A DNA stretch of 64,000 nt from Massilia agri (GTDB lineage Bacteria; Pseudomonadota; Gammaproteobacteria; Burkholderiales; Burkholderiaceae_D), in the NCBI RefSeq assembly GCF_024753255.1, contig NZ_JANUHA010000006.1, positions 186,001 to 250,000 of the forward strand, written 5' to 3'. The notes beneath the pieces were generated by a model that did no database searches, was not told the origin of the DNA, and saw only the letters and a program-made list of their open reading frames with translations. The position numbers and the translations under genes are program-made. The first letter of the stretch is position 1, and every line of letters starts with the position of its first letter. This document shows positions 1-14,021 of this stretch, one piece after another.

Positions 1-273
1 TTCATTATCGCGGTGAATATTTCGAGCGCAACCGAAGGCGCAGCCACCGCCAGCTCGCTCGACGTCCTGATGCAGACCTTCAGCATCATGGGCCAGCGCC
101 TGAACCATTTCGAGCTGAAGGAAGCCGACATCGTCATCACCCCGGCCCTCGGCAATATGGGCAGCGCCGACTTCACCAACCGTAACCTGGCCATCCTCGC
201 CGGCGAGCAGGCGGCCGCGCAGGCCATGCCGCAGATCAAGGCCAAGCTCAAGGCCAAGCAGCAACCCCAATAA
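1..273 (+). CDS. Patatin-like phospholipase family protein, C-terminal end (5' cut by window)
   Basis: The reading frame is open from base 1, so only the last 90 or so residues are present. The tail has the pattern seen at the end of RssA/NTE-type patatin proteins: a VNISS-like strand, a helix around LMQTFSIMGQRL, then EADIVITPALGNMGSADF and a Lys/Gln-rich end. The catalytic GXSXG serine and DG aspartate would lie upstream, outside the window, so hydrolase activity cannot be judged. The next gene starts 11 bases downstream, suggesting co-transcription. The family call rests on recollection of the C-terminal pattern. Confidence 0.7.
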   Translation, partial: FIIAVNISSATEGAATASSLDVLMQTFSIMGQRLNHFELKEADIVITPALGNMGSADFTNRNLAILAGEQAAAQAMPQIKAKLKAKQQPQ

Positions 274-284
274 CAGGACCCAAT

Positions 285-695
285 ATGCAATCGAAACCTT
301 ACCTCACCCTCGAAGACATCAAGAAGATCGCCGCCGGCGCGGAAGCCGAAGCGCTGCGCAATCACTGGGCGGTGTCCTTCGCCATCGTCGACGACGGCGG
401 CCACCTGCTGTGGTTCCAGCGCCTGGATGGCGCTGCGCCGACCTCGTCCTATATCGCACCGGCCAAGGCCAAGACCGCCGCGCTCGGCCGCCGCGAATCG
501 AAGGTGTACGAGGACGTGATCAACAACGGCCGCGTGTCCTTCCTGTCCGCGCCGGAAATCGAGGGCATGCTGGAGGGCGGCGTGCCGGTGATCGTCGACG
601 GCCACGTGATCGGCGCCGTCGGCGTGTCGGGCGTGAAGTCGAACGAGGATGCGCAGATCGCCAAGGCCGGCATCGCGGCCCTGATCCAGGGCTGA
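285..695 (+). CDS. GlcG/HbpS-like heme-binding family protein
   Basis: A 136-residue protein with the compact GlcG/HbpS (DUF336) fold signature: LTLEDIKKIAAGAEAEA at the start, FAIVDDGGHLLWFQRLDGA near residue 35, then an Ala/Lys-rich helix, GGVPVIVDGHVIGAVGVSG near residue 100 and a final helix. Family members bind heme or cobalamin or are of unknown role beside glycolate genes. Here there is no glycolate operon, so the function is open. It lies 11 bases after the patatin-like gene and is followed by a good terminator, so the two form the end of an operon. No signal peptide is visible. Confidence 0.85.
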   Translation: MQSKPYLTLEDIKKIAAGAEAEALRNHWAVSFAIVDDGGHLLWFQRLDGAAPTSSYIAPAKAKTAALGRRESKVYEDVINNGRVSFLSAPEIEGMLEGGVPVIVDGHVIGAVGVSGVKSNEDAQIAKAGIAALIQG

Positions 696-717
696 ACGCG
701 TAAGCGGCCTGTCACGG

Positions 718-741
718 AAGGCGCCTGCGGGCGCCTTTTTT
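718..741 (+). terminator. Rho-independent terminator after the GlcG-like gene
   Basis: AAGGCGCC (718-725), loop TGCG, GGCGCCTT (730-737), then a run of T to 741. A perfect 8-bp stem with a U tract, 22 bases after the stop codon. Confidence 0.9.
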
Positions 742-831
742 GTTTTTCGCGAAATCAGCAATAAAGGGCGAAGCGCACACGTTTCCGGTGTGAAAAGGCA
801 GAAATTGCGCCGATTTTTTAAAATTGCTGCA

Positions 832-861
832 TTGCCGAATAGGGCCAATCCACGCTATAAT
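832..861 (+). promoter_or_regulatory. Probable sigma-70 promoter of carAB
   Basis: TTGCCG at 832-837 and TATAAT at 856-861, spacer 18. The -10 is a perfect consensus. It leaves a leader of about 145 bases before the TTG start of carA. The whole gap 742-1015 holds nothing else that can be named. Confidence 0.6.
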
Positions 862-1015
862 TTGGAAGTTTAACCATTCACACATCAGCCGTAGCGCCTA
901 CCCACCATCCCTCATTCAACTAGATGTCCATCTCCCGGCAGGCAGCATACCGCCCGGGCATTTTGGATGTCGGTCTGACGTGGCGCAGCTACGGTAACTT
1001 TATTGGGAGTTACCC

Positions 1016-2179
1016 TTGCCGCCATTTTTTTCTGGCCCAGCCGTCCCGGCCATCCTGGCCCTCGCAGACGGAACGATTTTCAAAGGATATTCCATTGGCG
1101 CCGCCGGTCACACGACCGGTGAAGTGGTGTTCAACACCGCGATTACCGGCTACCAGGAAATCCTCACCGACCCCAGCTACTCGCGTCAGATCGTCACCCT
1201 GACGTACCCGCACATCGGCAACTACGGCGTCAACCCGGCCGACGTCGAGGCCTCCAAGGTCCACGCCGCCGGCCTGATCATCCGTGACCTGCCGCTGCTG
1301 GCATCGAATTTCCGTTCCACGCAATCGCTGTCGGACTACCTGAAGCAAGAAAATGTGGTGGCCATCGCCGGCATCGACACCCGCAAACTCACCCGCATCC
1401 TGCGCGAGAAGGGCGCCCAGGCCGGCGCCATCGTCACCGGCGTGCAGGGCAAGGAGCCTCAAGAAGCCCAGGCACTGGAGCTGGCCCGTTCCTTCCCGGG
1501 CCTGGCAGGCATGGACCTGGCCAAGGTCGTGTCGGTGAAAGAGCCGTATGTCTTCACCGAGACCGAGTGGAAGCTCGGCCAGGGCTTCGGAAAGCAGGAA
1601 AATCCCCAGTACCACGTGGTCGCCTTCGACTACGGCGTCAAGCGCAACATCCTGCGCATGCTGGCCGAGCGCGGCTGCAAGGTCACCGTGCTGCCGGCGG
1701 AAGCCACCGCGGAAGACGCGCTCAAGCTCAACCCGGACGGTATCTTCCTGGCCAACGGTCCCGGCGACCCGGAGCCCTGCGACTACGCCATCAAGGCCAG
1801 CCGCGAGCTGATCGAGAAGGGCATCCCGACCTTCGGCATCTGCCTGGGCCACCAGATCATGGCGCTGGCATCCGGGGCCAAGACCATGAAGATGAAGTTC
1901 GGCCACCACGGCGCCAACCATCCGGTGCAGGACCTCGATTCGAAGAAAGTCCTGATCACCTCGCAGAACCACGGTTTCGCGGTCGACCCGGAAACCCTGC
2001 CGGCCAACTGCCGCGTCACCCACGTCTCGCTGTTCGATGGCTCGCTGCAGGGCTTCGAGCGCACCGACAAACCCGCTTTCTGCTTCCAGGGCCACCCGGA
2101 AGCCTCGCCCGGCCCGACCGACGTCGCCTACCTGTTTGACCGCTTCATCAGCCTGATGCAAGCCGCGGAGAAGAACTAA
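1016..2179 (+). CDS. carA: Carbamoyl-phosphate synthase small subunit
   Basis: Glutamine amidotransferase subunit that releases ammonia from glutamine for carbamoyl phosphate, feeding arginine and pyrimidine synthesis. The 387 residues match the family length. The N-terminal half carries [13 protein letters not shown] and [12 protein letters not shown]; the class I amidotransferase half has the nucleophile elbow FGICLGHQ (Cys about 276) and the His/Glu pair in GHPEASPGP. The start is TTG at 1016, chosen because GGGAG lies at 1005-1009 and no upstream ATG fits the family N-terminus. carB follows after one base. Confidence 0.97.
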   Translation: MPPFFSGPAVPAILALADGTIFKGYSIGAAGHTTGEVVFNTAITGYQEILTDPSYSRQIVTLTYPHIGNYGVNPADVEASKVHAAGLIIRDLPLLASNFRSTQSLSDYLKQENVVAIAGIDTRKLTRILREKGAQAGAIVTGVQGKEPQEAQALELARSFPGLAGMDLAKVVSVKEPYVFTETEWKLGQGFGKQENPQYHVVAFDYGVKRNILRMLAERGCKVTVLPAEATAEDALKLNPDGIFLANGPGDPEPCDYAIKASRELIEKGIPTFGICLGHQIMALASGAKTMKMKFGHHGANHPVQDLDSKKVLITSQNHGFAVDPETLPANCRVTHVSLFDGSLQGFERTDKPAFCFQGHPEASPGPTDVAYLFDRFISLMQAAEKN

Positions 2180-2180
2180 T

Positions 2181-5411
<3,231 letters not shown>

Positions 5412-5421
5412 GCAGCACGTA

Positions 5422-5487
5422 GTACCAAGAACCACAGAGCTCGCGCGGCATAAGCGTCGCGCGCCCTCTGTGGTTTTCACTTGGTAC
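5422..5487. repeat. Long interrupted hairpin between carB and greA
   Basis: The arms GTACCAAG+AACCACAGAG (5422-5439) and CTCTGTGGTT...CTTGGTAC (5466-5487) pair over 18 bases with a 4-base bulge (TTCA), and the apex contains a second GCGCG-rich pairing. No T run follows, so it is not a classical intrinsic terminator. It begins 10 bases after the carB stop and ends 27 bases before greA. Confidence 0.75.
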
Positions 5488-5514
5488 GTCCAATCACGAA
5501 CAGCATAGAGCGAC

Positions 5515-5994
5515 ATGAACACTACCGTACCACTGACCAAATACGGCGCCGAACTCCTGAAGGAAGAGCTGCACCAGCTCAAGACCAAGGAGCGCCGTAA
5601 TGTGATCGATGCGATCGCCGAAGCGCGTTCGCACGGCGACCTGTCCGAAAATGCCGAGTACGATGCGGCGAAAGAGCGCCAGGCCTTCATCGAAGGCCGC
5701 ATCGCGGAACTCGAGGGCAAGCTGAGCGCCGCCCAGATCATCGACCCGGCCACGCTGGATGCGGAAGGCCGCGTCGTGTTCGCCTCGACCGTGGACCTGG
5801 AAGACCTGGAAAGCGGCCAGAAGGTCAGCTACCAGATCGTCGGCATCGACGAAGCCGACATCAAGCTGAACAAGGTCTCGGTCACCTCGCCGATCGCCCG
5901 CGCCCTGATCGGCAAGTACGCCGGCGACGTGGTCGAAGTGCAGGCCCCGTCGGGCCCGCGCGAATACGAAATCCTCGAAGTCCGCTACGTCTGA
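5515..5994 (+). CDS. greA: Transcription elongation factor GreA
   Basis: Rescues backtracked RNA polymerase by stimulating transcript cleavage through the secondary channel. The 159-residue length is typical. The N-terminal coiled coil carries the acidic tip motif [16 protein letters not shown] (about residues 42-57); the C-terminal FKBP-like domain has [14 protein letters not shown]. The stop overlaps the start of the next gene by one base, so the DUF4149 gene is probably translationally coupled. It is separated from carB by the 5422-5487 hairpin. Confidence 0.97.
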   Translation: MNTTVPLTKYGAELLKEELHQLKTKERRNVIDAIAEARSHGDLSENAEYDAAKERQAFIEGRIAELEGKLSAAQIIDPATLDAEGRVVFASTVDLEDLESGQKVSYQIVGIDEADIKLNKVSVTSPIARALIGKYAGDVVEVQAPSGPREYEILEVRYV

Positions 5995-6464
5995 TGGGCC
6001 AGGCGCTCCCGCCTTCCGCTTCCCGCATCGCCGGCGCGCGCCTGCTGGTGGCGGTGCTGTGGGCGGGCGCCCTGTGGGCGCTCGGCTATATCGCGGCGCC
6101 GGCGGTCTTTGCGGCGATGCCCAGCCTTGTCGCGGGAGACGTCGTGGCGCAGCTCCTGACGCGCCTGGGCTGGGTGTCGATCGCCTGCGCGGCGCTGATG
6201 CTGGTGCTGGTGCGCGTCTCGCCGGACCTGGCGCCGGGACGACAACGCTTCCTGAACCTGCTGGTGCTGGCCATGCTGGCCTGCGCGCTGGTGATGTGGG
6301 CGGGATTGCAGCCGGCCATGGCGCAGATGCGCGAGCTGGCCGGCCCGAACGGGGTGAGGGCGTCGCCATACTGGACGCAGTTCGCCGTCATGCATGGCGT
6401 GTCGCAGCTCTTCCACGTGATCGAGAGCGTGCTGGCGGCCATCCTGGTGCTCAAGAGCCGCTGA
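5994..6464 (+). CDS. DUF4149 domain membrane protein
   Basis: A 156-residue hydrophobic protein with four probable membrane segments (about residues 15-40, 58-78, 88-105 and 135-153). The pattern LWAGALWALGYIAAPAVFA near the start and the conserved HGVSQLFHVIESV near the end fit DUF4149, a small membrane family often found next to greA in betaproteobacteria. Function unknown. The start overlaps the greA stop (TGATG). A REP-like element starts four bases after its stop. Confidence 0.85.
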   Translation: MGQALPPSASRIAGARLLVAVLWAGALWALGYIAAPAVFAAMPSLVAGDVVAQLLTRLGWVSIACAALMLVLVRVSPDLAPGRQRFLNLLVLAMLACALVMWAGLQPAMAQMRELAGPNGVRASPYWTQFAVMHGVSQLFHVIESVLAAILVLKSR

Positions 6465-6467
6465 TTG

Positions 6468-6580
6468 GTAGGGTGGGCGGTCCTCCGCCCACGCGTTCAA
6501 CTCCGGCGAGCACGGACGAAACGATTGCCCGAGTACGCACCGGCCGCTTGAACGCGTGGGCGAGGGATCGCCCACCCTAC
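6468..6580. repeat. REP-like pair, copy A
   Basis: Two inverted hairpin units facing outward. Left unit: GTAG, then GTGGGCGG TCCT CCGCCCAC. Right unit, on the minus strand: GTAG, then GTGGGCGA TCCC TCGCCCAC. Inside them sit CGCGTTCAA and TTGAACGCG, and a spacer of about 45 bases. A GTAG tetranucleotide followed by an imperfect palindrome is the known architecture of REP elements mobilised by RAYT transposases. Related copies lie at 34240-34346 and 46119-46225. No transposase is in the window. Confidence 0.85.
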
Positions 6581-6592
6581 GTACAACGACAG

Positions 6593-6620
6593 CGAAAAAA
6601 AACCGGGTGACCCCGGTTTT
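6593..6620 (-). terminator. Intrinsic terminator of yhbY
   Basis: Read on the minus strand: AAAACCGGGG TCA CCCGGTTTT followed by more T, a GC core with A/T flanks that ends just beyond the yhbY stop. The A/T flanks mean it may also act weakly in the other direction. Confidence 0.8.
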
Positions 6621-6622
6621 CA

Positions 6623-7093
6623 TCACTTATTCAGTGCATTCTTCTTGGTCGAAGCCTGGCGCGGCTTGGCGCGCTTGATGTTGCCGCCCGCGGTAACGCG
6701 TTCGTTCCCCTTCAGCATGACCTTGGTGACGCTCGGCTTCTTGGTGCCGCTGGCGCTGGCCTTGACAATGGTGACTTCGCGCATGCCCTTGCCGGCCTTG
6801 CTGCTGCGTTCCTTGACGGCTTCCTTTTTCGGACGGTAGAGCACCAGGAGCTTGCCGATGTGCTGGACCGGAGCCGCGTCGAGTTCGGCGCAGATCTGTT
6901 CGTACATGGCGATGCGGGCTTCGCGGTCGTCGCCGAACACGCGGACCTTGATCAGGCCATGGGCGTCGAGGCTGGAAGCGATTTCCTTCATGACCGATTC
7001 GGTCAGGCCCGATTCGCCGATCATGACGACCGGGTTGAGTCCGTGGGCTTCGGCACGCAGTGCGCTGCGCTCGGCCGGAGTGAGTTTAAGCAT
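6623..7093 (-). CDS. yhbY: YhbY-family RNA-binding protein (CRM domain)
   Basis: A 156-residue protein whose first 95 residues form a CRM domain: LTPAERSALRAEAHGLNPVV, the GxxG-type loop IGESGLTESV, and VQHIGKLLVLYR. The family binds pre-50S ribosomal RNA. The rest is a Lys/Arg/Ser-rich tail longer than the short E. coli protein, likely a disordered RNA-contacting extension. It is divergent from rlmE with only 43 bases between the starts; both act on the large ribosomal subunit. Confidence 0.92.
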   Translation of the reverse strand: MLKLTPAERSALRAEAHGLNPVVMIGESGLTESVMKEIASSLDAHGLIKVRVFGDDREARIAMYEQICAELDAAPVQHIGKLLVLYRPKKEAVKERSSKAGKGMREVTIVKASASGTKKPSVTKVMLKGNERVTAGGNIKRAKPRQASTKKNALNK

Positions 7094-7136
7094 AATAATT
7101 TTTGGGATGTACCTTTAAAAGCAGTATTCTACGCGA

Positions 7137-7784
7137 ATGGCCAAGAACAAATTAAACAAAAACTGGTTGCACGACCATATTAACGACCCTTACGTCAAAC
7201 TGGCCCAGAAAGAGGGCTTCCGCGCCCGCGCCGCCTACAAGCTCAAGGAAATCGACGAAAGCGAGAAGCTGATCAAGCCGGGCCAGGTGATCGTCGACCT
7301 CGGCTGCACCCCGGGCAGCTGGGCCCAGTACACCCGCCGCAAGCTGGCCGGCGCCGACGGTGGCGGCATCCACGGCACCATCATCGGGCTCGACATGCTG
7401 CCGATGGAGCCGATTGCCGACGTCCAATACATCCAGGGCGACTTCCGCGAGGAAGAGGTGCTCGGCCAGCTCGACGAGCTGCTCCAGGGGCGCAAGGCCG
7501 ATCTCGTGCTGTCCGATATGGCGCCCAACCTGTCCGGCATCCCGACCGCCGATGCAGCGCGGATGGAACACCTGATCGACCTGGCTATTGAGTTTTCGCA
7601 AAACCATATGAAGCCAAGTGGGGCATTGCTAGTGAAGTGTTTCAAGGACATGGGCTTCACCCAAATCCTGGAAAAATTCCGCGACGAATTCAAAACCGTC
7701 AAACAGGTCAAACCCAAGGCGAGCCGGGACAAATCGTCGGAAATTTTCCTGCTCGGACGCGGTCTGAAGAATCCGGCGGCCTGA
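7137..7784 (+). CDS. rlmE: 23S rRNA 2'-O-methyltransferase RlmE (FtsJ/RrmJ)
   Basis: Methylates the ribose of U2552 in the 23S A loop. The 215-residue protein has the SAM-binding motif DLGCTPGSW, the aspartate motif LVLSDMAPN, the catalytic lysine in LLVKCF and the glutamate in SSEIFLLG, completing the K-D-K-E set. The N-terminal [17 protein letters not shown] is also typical. It sits upstream of ftsH as in E. coli; the 228-base gap 7785-8012 probably carries the ftsH promoter, but no clear hexamers were found. Confidence 0.97.
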   Translation: MAKNKLNKNWLHDHINDPYVKLAQKEGFRARAAYKLKEIDESEKLIKPGQVIVDLGCTPGSWAQYTRRKLAGADGGGIHGTIIGLDMLPMEPIADVQYIQGDFREEEVLGQLDELLQGRKADLVLSDMAPNLSGIPTADAARMEHLIDLAIEFSQNHMKPSGALLVKCFKDMGFTQILEKFRDEFKTVKQVKPKASRDKSSEIFLLGRGLKNPAA

Positions 7785-8012
7785 ATTCCTTGCTTTTTCG
7801 GTGTTTCGGTCTTGCCCGCCCTTGATATTCGGCGTTGCAACCGCACATCAGCCGCGTAAGGCTGGCAGCGCAAACGGTTGCCTTGCCCGTCCAGCGTGTA
7901 AAAATGGCTTTTCGGCACTATTGCCGTACGTTGCGTGGCAGCGTCGGCTTATTGCGGTTAAAATCGTCATACTGAAATCGGTAGAGATGCAATCCGCATC
8001 GGAGGAGTTTTC

Positions 8013-9896
<1,884 letters not shown>

Positions 9897-9914
9897 TCGC
9901 CTGATCCAGTAAAG

Positions 9915-9942
9915 CAAAAGGCATCCACCAGGATGCCTTTTG
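9915..9942 (+). terminator. Intrinsic terminator after ftsH
   Basis: CAAAAGGCATCC (9915-9926) pairs with GGATGCCTTTTG (9931-9942); the T-rich 3' arm is followed by TTCGTT. It lies 18 bases after the ftsH stop and suggests folP has its own start signal or receives readthrough. Confidence 0.85.
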
Positions 9943-9967
9943 TTCGTTAACGCTTTTCACTATCCCT

Positions 9968-10813
9968 ATGCCCAAGCAATTGCAATGCGGCCAGTACAGC
10001 TTCGCGCTGGACGGCCCGTCCTCCGCCCATCCTGTCGTGATGGGCATCCTGAACGTCACCCCCGATTCCTTCTCCGACGGCGGCCGCTACCAGGGCCTCG
10101 AGTTCGCCTTGTCCCACGCCGAGGAGATGATGCGCGACGGCGCCACCATGATCGACATCGGCGGCGAGTCGACCCGCCCGGGTTCGCCCAGCGTCCCGGT
10201 GGCCGAGGAGCTGGCGCGCGTCATGCCGACCCTGTACGCGCTGCGCACGCTGGACGTCGCGCTCTCGGTCGACACCTGCAAGCCCGAGGTCATGCGGGAA
10301 GCCATCATCGCCGGCGCCGACATGATCAACGACATCAATGGCTTTCGTGCGCCGGGCGCCATCGATGCGGTGCGCGACAGCGATTGCGGCCTGTGCCTGA
10401 TGCACATGCAAGCCACGCCGCAAACCATGCAGCAGGAGCCCAGCTATACGGACGTGGTGCAGGAAGTGATCGACTTCCTGAAGGCGCGCGTCGCGGTGAT
10501 GGTGGGGGAGGGCATCGCGCGCGAACGCATCTGCATCGACCCCGGCTTCGGCTTCGGCAAGACGGTCGAGCACAACTACGCCTTGCTGCGCGAATTGAAG
10601 CGCATTCGCGATGAAGTCGGCCTGCCGGTGCTGGCCGGCCTGTCGCGCAAATCCATGATCGGCGCCATCACGGGGCGTCCGGTCGAGCAGCGCGTCGCCG
10701 GCAGCGTGGGCGGAGCATTGGCTGCGGTAGCGCATGGCGCTAAAATTGTACGGGTGCACGATGTCGCAGAGACCGTCGACGCGCTGAAGGTATGGCATGC
10801 CGCGCACGAATGA
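9968..10813 (+). CDS. folP: Dihydropteroate synthase
   Basis: Condenses p-aminobenzoate with hydroxymethyl-dihydropterin pyrophosphate in folate synthesis; the sulfonamide target. The 281-residue TIM-barrel protein shows both signatures: MGILNVTPDSFSDGG (about residues 25-39) and IDIGGESTRPGS, followed by SVDTCKP, INDINGF, DPGFGFGKT and the SRKSMIG loop. No insertion is seen in the pABA loops that would suggest a sulfonamide-resistant form. It is followed after 73 bases by glmM, as in E. coli. Confidence 0.97.
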   Translation: MPKQLQCGQYSFALDGPSSAHPVVMGILNVTPDSFSDGGRYQGLEFALSHAEEMMRDGATMIDIGGESTRPGSPSVPVAEELARVMPTLYALRTLDVALSVDTCKPEVMREAIIAGADMINDINGFRAPGAIDAVRDSDCGLCLMHMQATPQTMQQEPSYTDVVQEVIDFLKARVAVMVGEGIARERICIDPGFGFGKTVEHNYALLRELKRIRDEVGLPVLAGLSRKSMIGAITGRPVEQRVAGSVGGALAAVAHGAKIVRVHDVAETVDALKVWHAAHE

Positions 10814-10886
10814 ATCGTGACGACGTGAAATAATTACTACAGATAAAATACGCAAGGCGTTTAATCACGGAAAGAAAGAGAAGAAA

Positions 10887-12227
10887 ATGGCACGCAAATA
10901 TTTCGGTACGGATGGTGTTCGTGGTCTGGTAGGCGAGGCGCCGATTACGCCTGATTTCGTGATGCGCCTCGGCTACGCGGCCGGCAAGGTGCTGGCGCGC
11001 GGCGCCAAGTCGAGCAGCGGGCGCCCGGTGGTCCTGATCGGCAAGGACACCCGCATCTCGGGTTATATGCTCGAAGCCGCACTGGAAGCGGGCTTTTCCG
11101 CCGCCGGCGTCGACTCCATGCTGGCCGGCCCGATGCCGACCCCGGCGATCGCCTACCTCACCCGCGCGCTGCGCCTGCAGGCCGGCGTCGTCATCTCCGC
11201 TTCGCACAATCCTTTCCAGGACAATGGCATCAAGTTCTTCTCGCAACATGGCACCAAGCTGCCGGACGCGGTCGAACTGGAAATCGAGGAAGCCCTGGAT
11301 GAGCCAATGGGCTGCGTCCCCTCGGACAAGCTGGGCCGCGCGACACGCCTGCGCGATGCCCAGGGCCGCTACATCGAATTCTGCAAGAGCACCTTCCCGA
11401 ACGAACTGGACCTGCGCGGCCTGAAGATCGTGGTCGACAGCGCCCACGGCGCCGCCTACAACATCGCTCCGCATGTCTTCCATGAACTCGGCGCCGAGGT
11501 CGTCTCGATCGGCGCCTCGCCGGACGGCTTCAACATCAATGCCGGCGTCGGCGCGACTGCGCCGAAAGCGCTGTCGGAAGCCGTGGTGGCCAACAGGGCC
11601 GACCTCGGCATCGCACTGGACGGCGATGCCGACCGCCTGATCATGGTCGACGCCACCGGCCGCGTCTACAACGGCGACGAACTGCTCTACCTGATGGTGC
11701 GCGACCGCATGTCGACCGGCCCGGTGGCGGGCGCCGTCGGCACCCTCATGACGAATATGGCGCTCGAGGTCGCCTTCAAGGAAATGGGCGTGGGCTTCGC
11801 GCGCGCCAAGGTCGGCGACCGCTACGTGCTGGAAGTGATGCAGGAGCGCGGCTGGCTGTTCGGCGGCGAAAGCTCGGGCCACCTGCTGGCCCTGGACAAG
11901 CACACCACCGGCGACGGCATCGTCTCGGCCCTGCAGGTGCTGTCGGCCCTGCGCCGCAGCAACAAGTCGCTGGCAGAGTGCTGCAGCGAACTGAAGCTGT
12001 ATCCCCAGACCCTGATCAACAAGAAGGTCACGCCGGGCTTCGACTGGACCCAGGACAAGGCCATGGTGGCCGAGAAGGAAGCCGTCGAGCGCGAGCTGGG
12101 CGACAATGGCCGCGTGCTGATCCGCGCCTCCGGCACCGAACCCCTGATCCGCGTCATGGTCGAGGCGAAGGAAGCGGCGCAGGCGGAAAGCATGGCCCGC
12201 CGCATCGCCGACAAGCTTGCCGCCTGA
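10887..12227 (+). CDS. glmM: Phosphoglucosamine mutase
   Basis: Interconverts glucosamine-6-phosphate and glucosamine-1-phosphate for UDP-GlcNAc, hence peptidoglycan and LPS. The 446-residue protein starts with [11 protein letters not shown], has the phosphoserine loop ISASHNP (Ser about 106), the metal loop DGDADR and the sugar-phosphate binding [12 protein letters not shown] near the C-terminus. It ends the conserved rlmE-ftsH-folP-glmM run. The leader contains GGAAAGAAAGAGAAG as an AG-rich ribosome site. Confidence 0.97.
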   Translation: MARKYFGTDGVRGLVGEAPITPDFVMRLGYAAGKVLARGAKSSSGRPVVLIGKDTRISGYMLEAALEAGFSAAGVDSMLAGPMPTPAIAYLTRALRLQAGVVISASHNPFQDNGIKFFSQHGTKLPDAVELEIEEALDEPMGCVPSDKLGRATRLRDAQGRYIEFCKSTFPNELDLRGLKIVVDSAHGAAYNIAPHVFHELGAEVVSIGASPDGFNINAGVGATAPKALSEAVVANRADLGIALDGDADRLIMVDATGRVYNGDELLYLMVRDRMSTGPVAGAVGTLMTNMALEVAFKEMGVGFARAKVGDRYVLEVMQERGWLFGGESSGHLLALDKHTTGDGIVSALQVLSALRRSNKSLAECCSELKLYPQTLINKKVTPGFDWTQDKAMVAEKEAVERELGDNGRVLIRASGTEPLIRVMVEAKEAAQAESMARRIADKLAA

Positions 12228-12269
12228 TTTGACGCGCCATTCCCCAGCGAGTATCATCGGCCTTACATC

Positions 12270-12345
12270 GGAGTGTAGCGCAGCCCGGTAGCGCACCTGG
12301 TTTGGGACCAGGGGGTCCAAGGTTCGAATCCTTGTACTCCGACCA
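12270..12345 (+). tRNA. tRNA-Pro (anticodon TGG)
   Basis: Acceptor CGGAGTG pairs with TACTCCG, with G-U at one position; the D arm, the anticodon loop around TTTGGGA with TGG, and the T arm GGTTCGAATCC are complete, and CCA is encoded (12343-12345). Confidence 0.95.
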
Positions 12346-12357
12346 AGGCTTCCTCCG

Positions 12358-12386
12358 CGGGCTGTCGATCGACAGCCCGTTTCATT
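12358..12386 (+). terminator. Perfect palindrome, probable terminator between two tRNAs
   Basis: CGGGCTGTCGA/TCGACAGCCCG (12358-12379) is a 22-base perfect inverted repeat followed by TTTCATTT. It sits between tRNA-Pro and tRNA-Arg, so the latter may have its own promoter or be transcribed by readthrough. Confidence 0.65.
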
Positions 12387-12412
12387 TGCGGCTCCGCACG
12401 CGGCGCCATCAT

Positions 12413-12489
<77 letters not shown>

Positions 12490-12515
12490 TTTCCAAGACC
12501 AGATCTTGTCCAAAC

Positions 12516-12839
12516 ATGCTCTTCCTGACAGTTCCCTACGCCGAAAAGGACGAAGCCAAGGCGCTCGGCGCCCGCTGGAATCCGACCAAACGCCGTTGGT
12601 ACGTGCCCGACGGCGTCTCGCCGGCCGCCTTCGCCAAATGGACGGGCAAGGATGGCGAAGCGCCCGCCGACGCGAAAGGCGGCAGGGTGGACAGCTACCA
12701 GGGCAAGACCGTGGTCGGCGCGAACTACATCGCTTTGGAGCACGACTGCAATCCTTTCGAAGCGTGCGAGCAGTGTACGGCCGCGCTGGCCGGCAGCGCA
12801 TGGCTGAAGGCGCGCCAGCAGCTGACCACGCTCCGCTAG
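12516..12839 (+). CDS. DUF5710 domain protein
   Basis: A 107-residue protein. The first 40 residues match DUF5710: LTVPYAEKDEAKALGARWNP followed by KRRWYVPDG, a short module also found in plasmid primases and DNA-processing proteins where it may bind DNA. The C-terminal half has a cysteine pair in HDCNPFEACEQC that could bind metal. It starts 26 bases after the tRNA-Arg gene, a common landing place for accessory genes, although no integrase or att duplication is visible. Function unknown. Confidence 0.8.
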   Translation: MLFLTVPYAEKDEAKALGARWNPTKRRWYVPDGVSPAAFAKWTGKDGEAPADAKGGRVDSYQGKTVVGANYIALEHDCNPFEACEQCTAALAGSAWLKARQQLTTLR

Positions 12840-12948
12840 CGATTCGAAGCACGGTCGTACAGGCAAGCGAACGGCGCTTTCGACGCTGCCGTGTTAACGT
12901 TCCAGCAGCGCGTATCCGCCCTGGGTGCGCCAGGCCCGGAGACTTGCC

Positions 12949-13902
12949 ATGCGCTTCGCACGACTGCTACAGACCTGCCTGCTGTTCGCCGCCATGTGTG
13001 GTGCTGCCGGCCTTGCCCAGGCCGATGCCACCGCAACGCCGGCCCAGGGCGAGACCTTCAGCCTGCAGCTTGCGGCGACGGGCGCGGCCGTGGGCGCCGA
13101 GTCCGGCACGGTGCAGTTCATCGGCACGGCCACCGTCATCATCCGCTACCAGGGCTTCACCATCCTCACTGATCCGAACTTCCTGCACAAGGGCGGCCAC
13201 GTGCACCTGGGCTATGGCCTGACTTCCGAGCGCAAGACCAATCCCGCCATCAATTTCGAAGACCTGCCGCCGATCGACCTGGTGGTGCTGTCGCACTTCC
13301 ATGACGACCACTTCGACAAACTGGTGCAGGAAAAGCTCAATCGCGCCACGCCCATCGTCAGCACCAAGGAGGCGGGCGAGCGCCTCAAGCGCCTGGGTTT
13401 CACCCGCACCTTCGGCCTCTCCACCTGGGACCGCCTCGAAGTCAGCAAGGGCGGCGCGCGCATGCGCGTCACCGCCACCCCCGGCCGGCACGGCCCGGCC
13501 GGTGTCGCCGTGCTGCTGCCCAAGACCATGGGCTCGGTGCTCGACTTCGGTGCCAATCCGGACGTGCCCGACTACCGCATGTACATCAGCGGCGACACCC
13601 TGGTGTACGACGACATCCACGCCATTCCGCAACGTTTCCCCAACATCGACCTGGCCCTGCTGCACCTGGGCGGCACCCGCATCCTCGGCGTGCTCAAGGT
13701 CACCATGGACGGCAAGGATGGCGTGCGCATGATGCAGGTCATTCGTCCGAAGAAAACCGTGCCGATCCACTACAACGACTATGACGTCTTCAAGTCCCCG
13801 CTCGAGGACTTCGCGCGCGAAGTCAAGGCGGCCGGGCTGGAGCGCGACGTGGTTTACCTGGCCCACGGCGAGACCTACGCCTTCCGCCGCGTGCAGCGCT
13901 GA
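12949..13902 (+). CDS. Secreted metallo-beta-lactamase-fold hydrolase
   Basis: A protein of about 317 residues with a signal peptide (MRFARLLQTCLLFAAMCGAA, likely cleavage after LAQA). The MBL-fold core shows the metal motif SHFHDDHFD (HxHxDH), GTATVIIRYQGFTILTDPN before it, and later SGDTLVYDD and IPIHYND-like metal ligands (VPIHYND). It resembles the UlaG/NAPE-PLD-like branch of the superfamily. Substrate unknown. The ATG at 12949 is preferred over the in-frame GTG at 12925 because GGAGA at 12938-12942 is well spaced. Confidence 0.85.
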   Translation: MRFARLLQTCLLFAAMCGAAGLAQADATATPAQGETFSLQLAATGAAVGAESGTVQFIGTATVIIRYQGFTILTDPNFLHKGGHVHLGYGLTSERKTNPAINFEDLPPIDLVVLSHFHDDHFDKLVQEKLNRATPIVSTKEAGERLKRLGFTRTFGLSTWDRLEVSKGGARMRVTATPGRHGPAGVAVLLPKTMGSVLDFGANPDVPDYRMYISGDTLVYDDIHAIPQRFPNIDLALLHLGGTRILGVLKVTMDGKDGVRMMQVIRPKKTVPIHYNDYDVFKSPLEDFAREVKAAGLERDVVYLAHGETYAFRRVQR

Positions 13903-14021
13903 CCACGGCAGGCGGGCAGGGCCGTTGCCGCCCGGATTCAATCGTGCGCGCCTCGCCATACTGCCGAGTAAACGCTAAGATGCCAGCCTGACAATATCGC
14001 GTTTCTCCTCCGGGCCACGGC

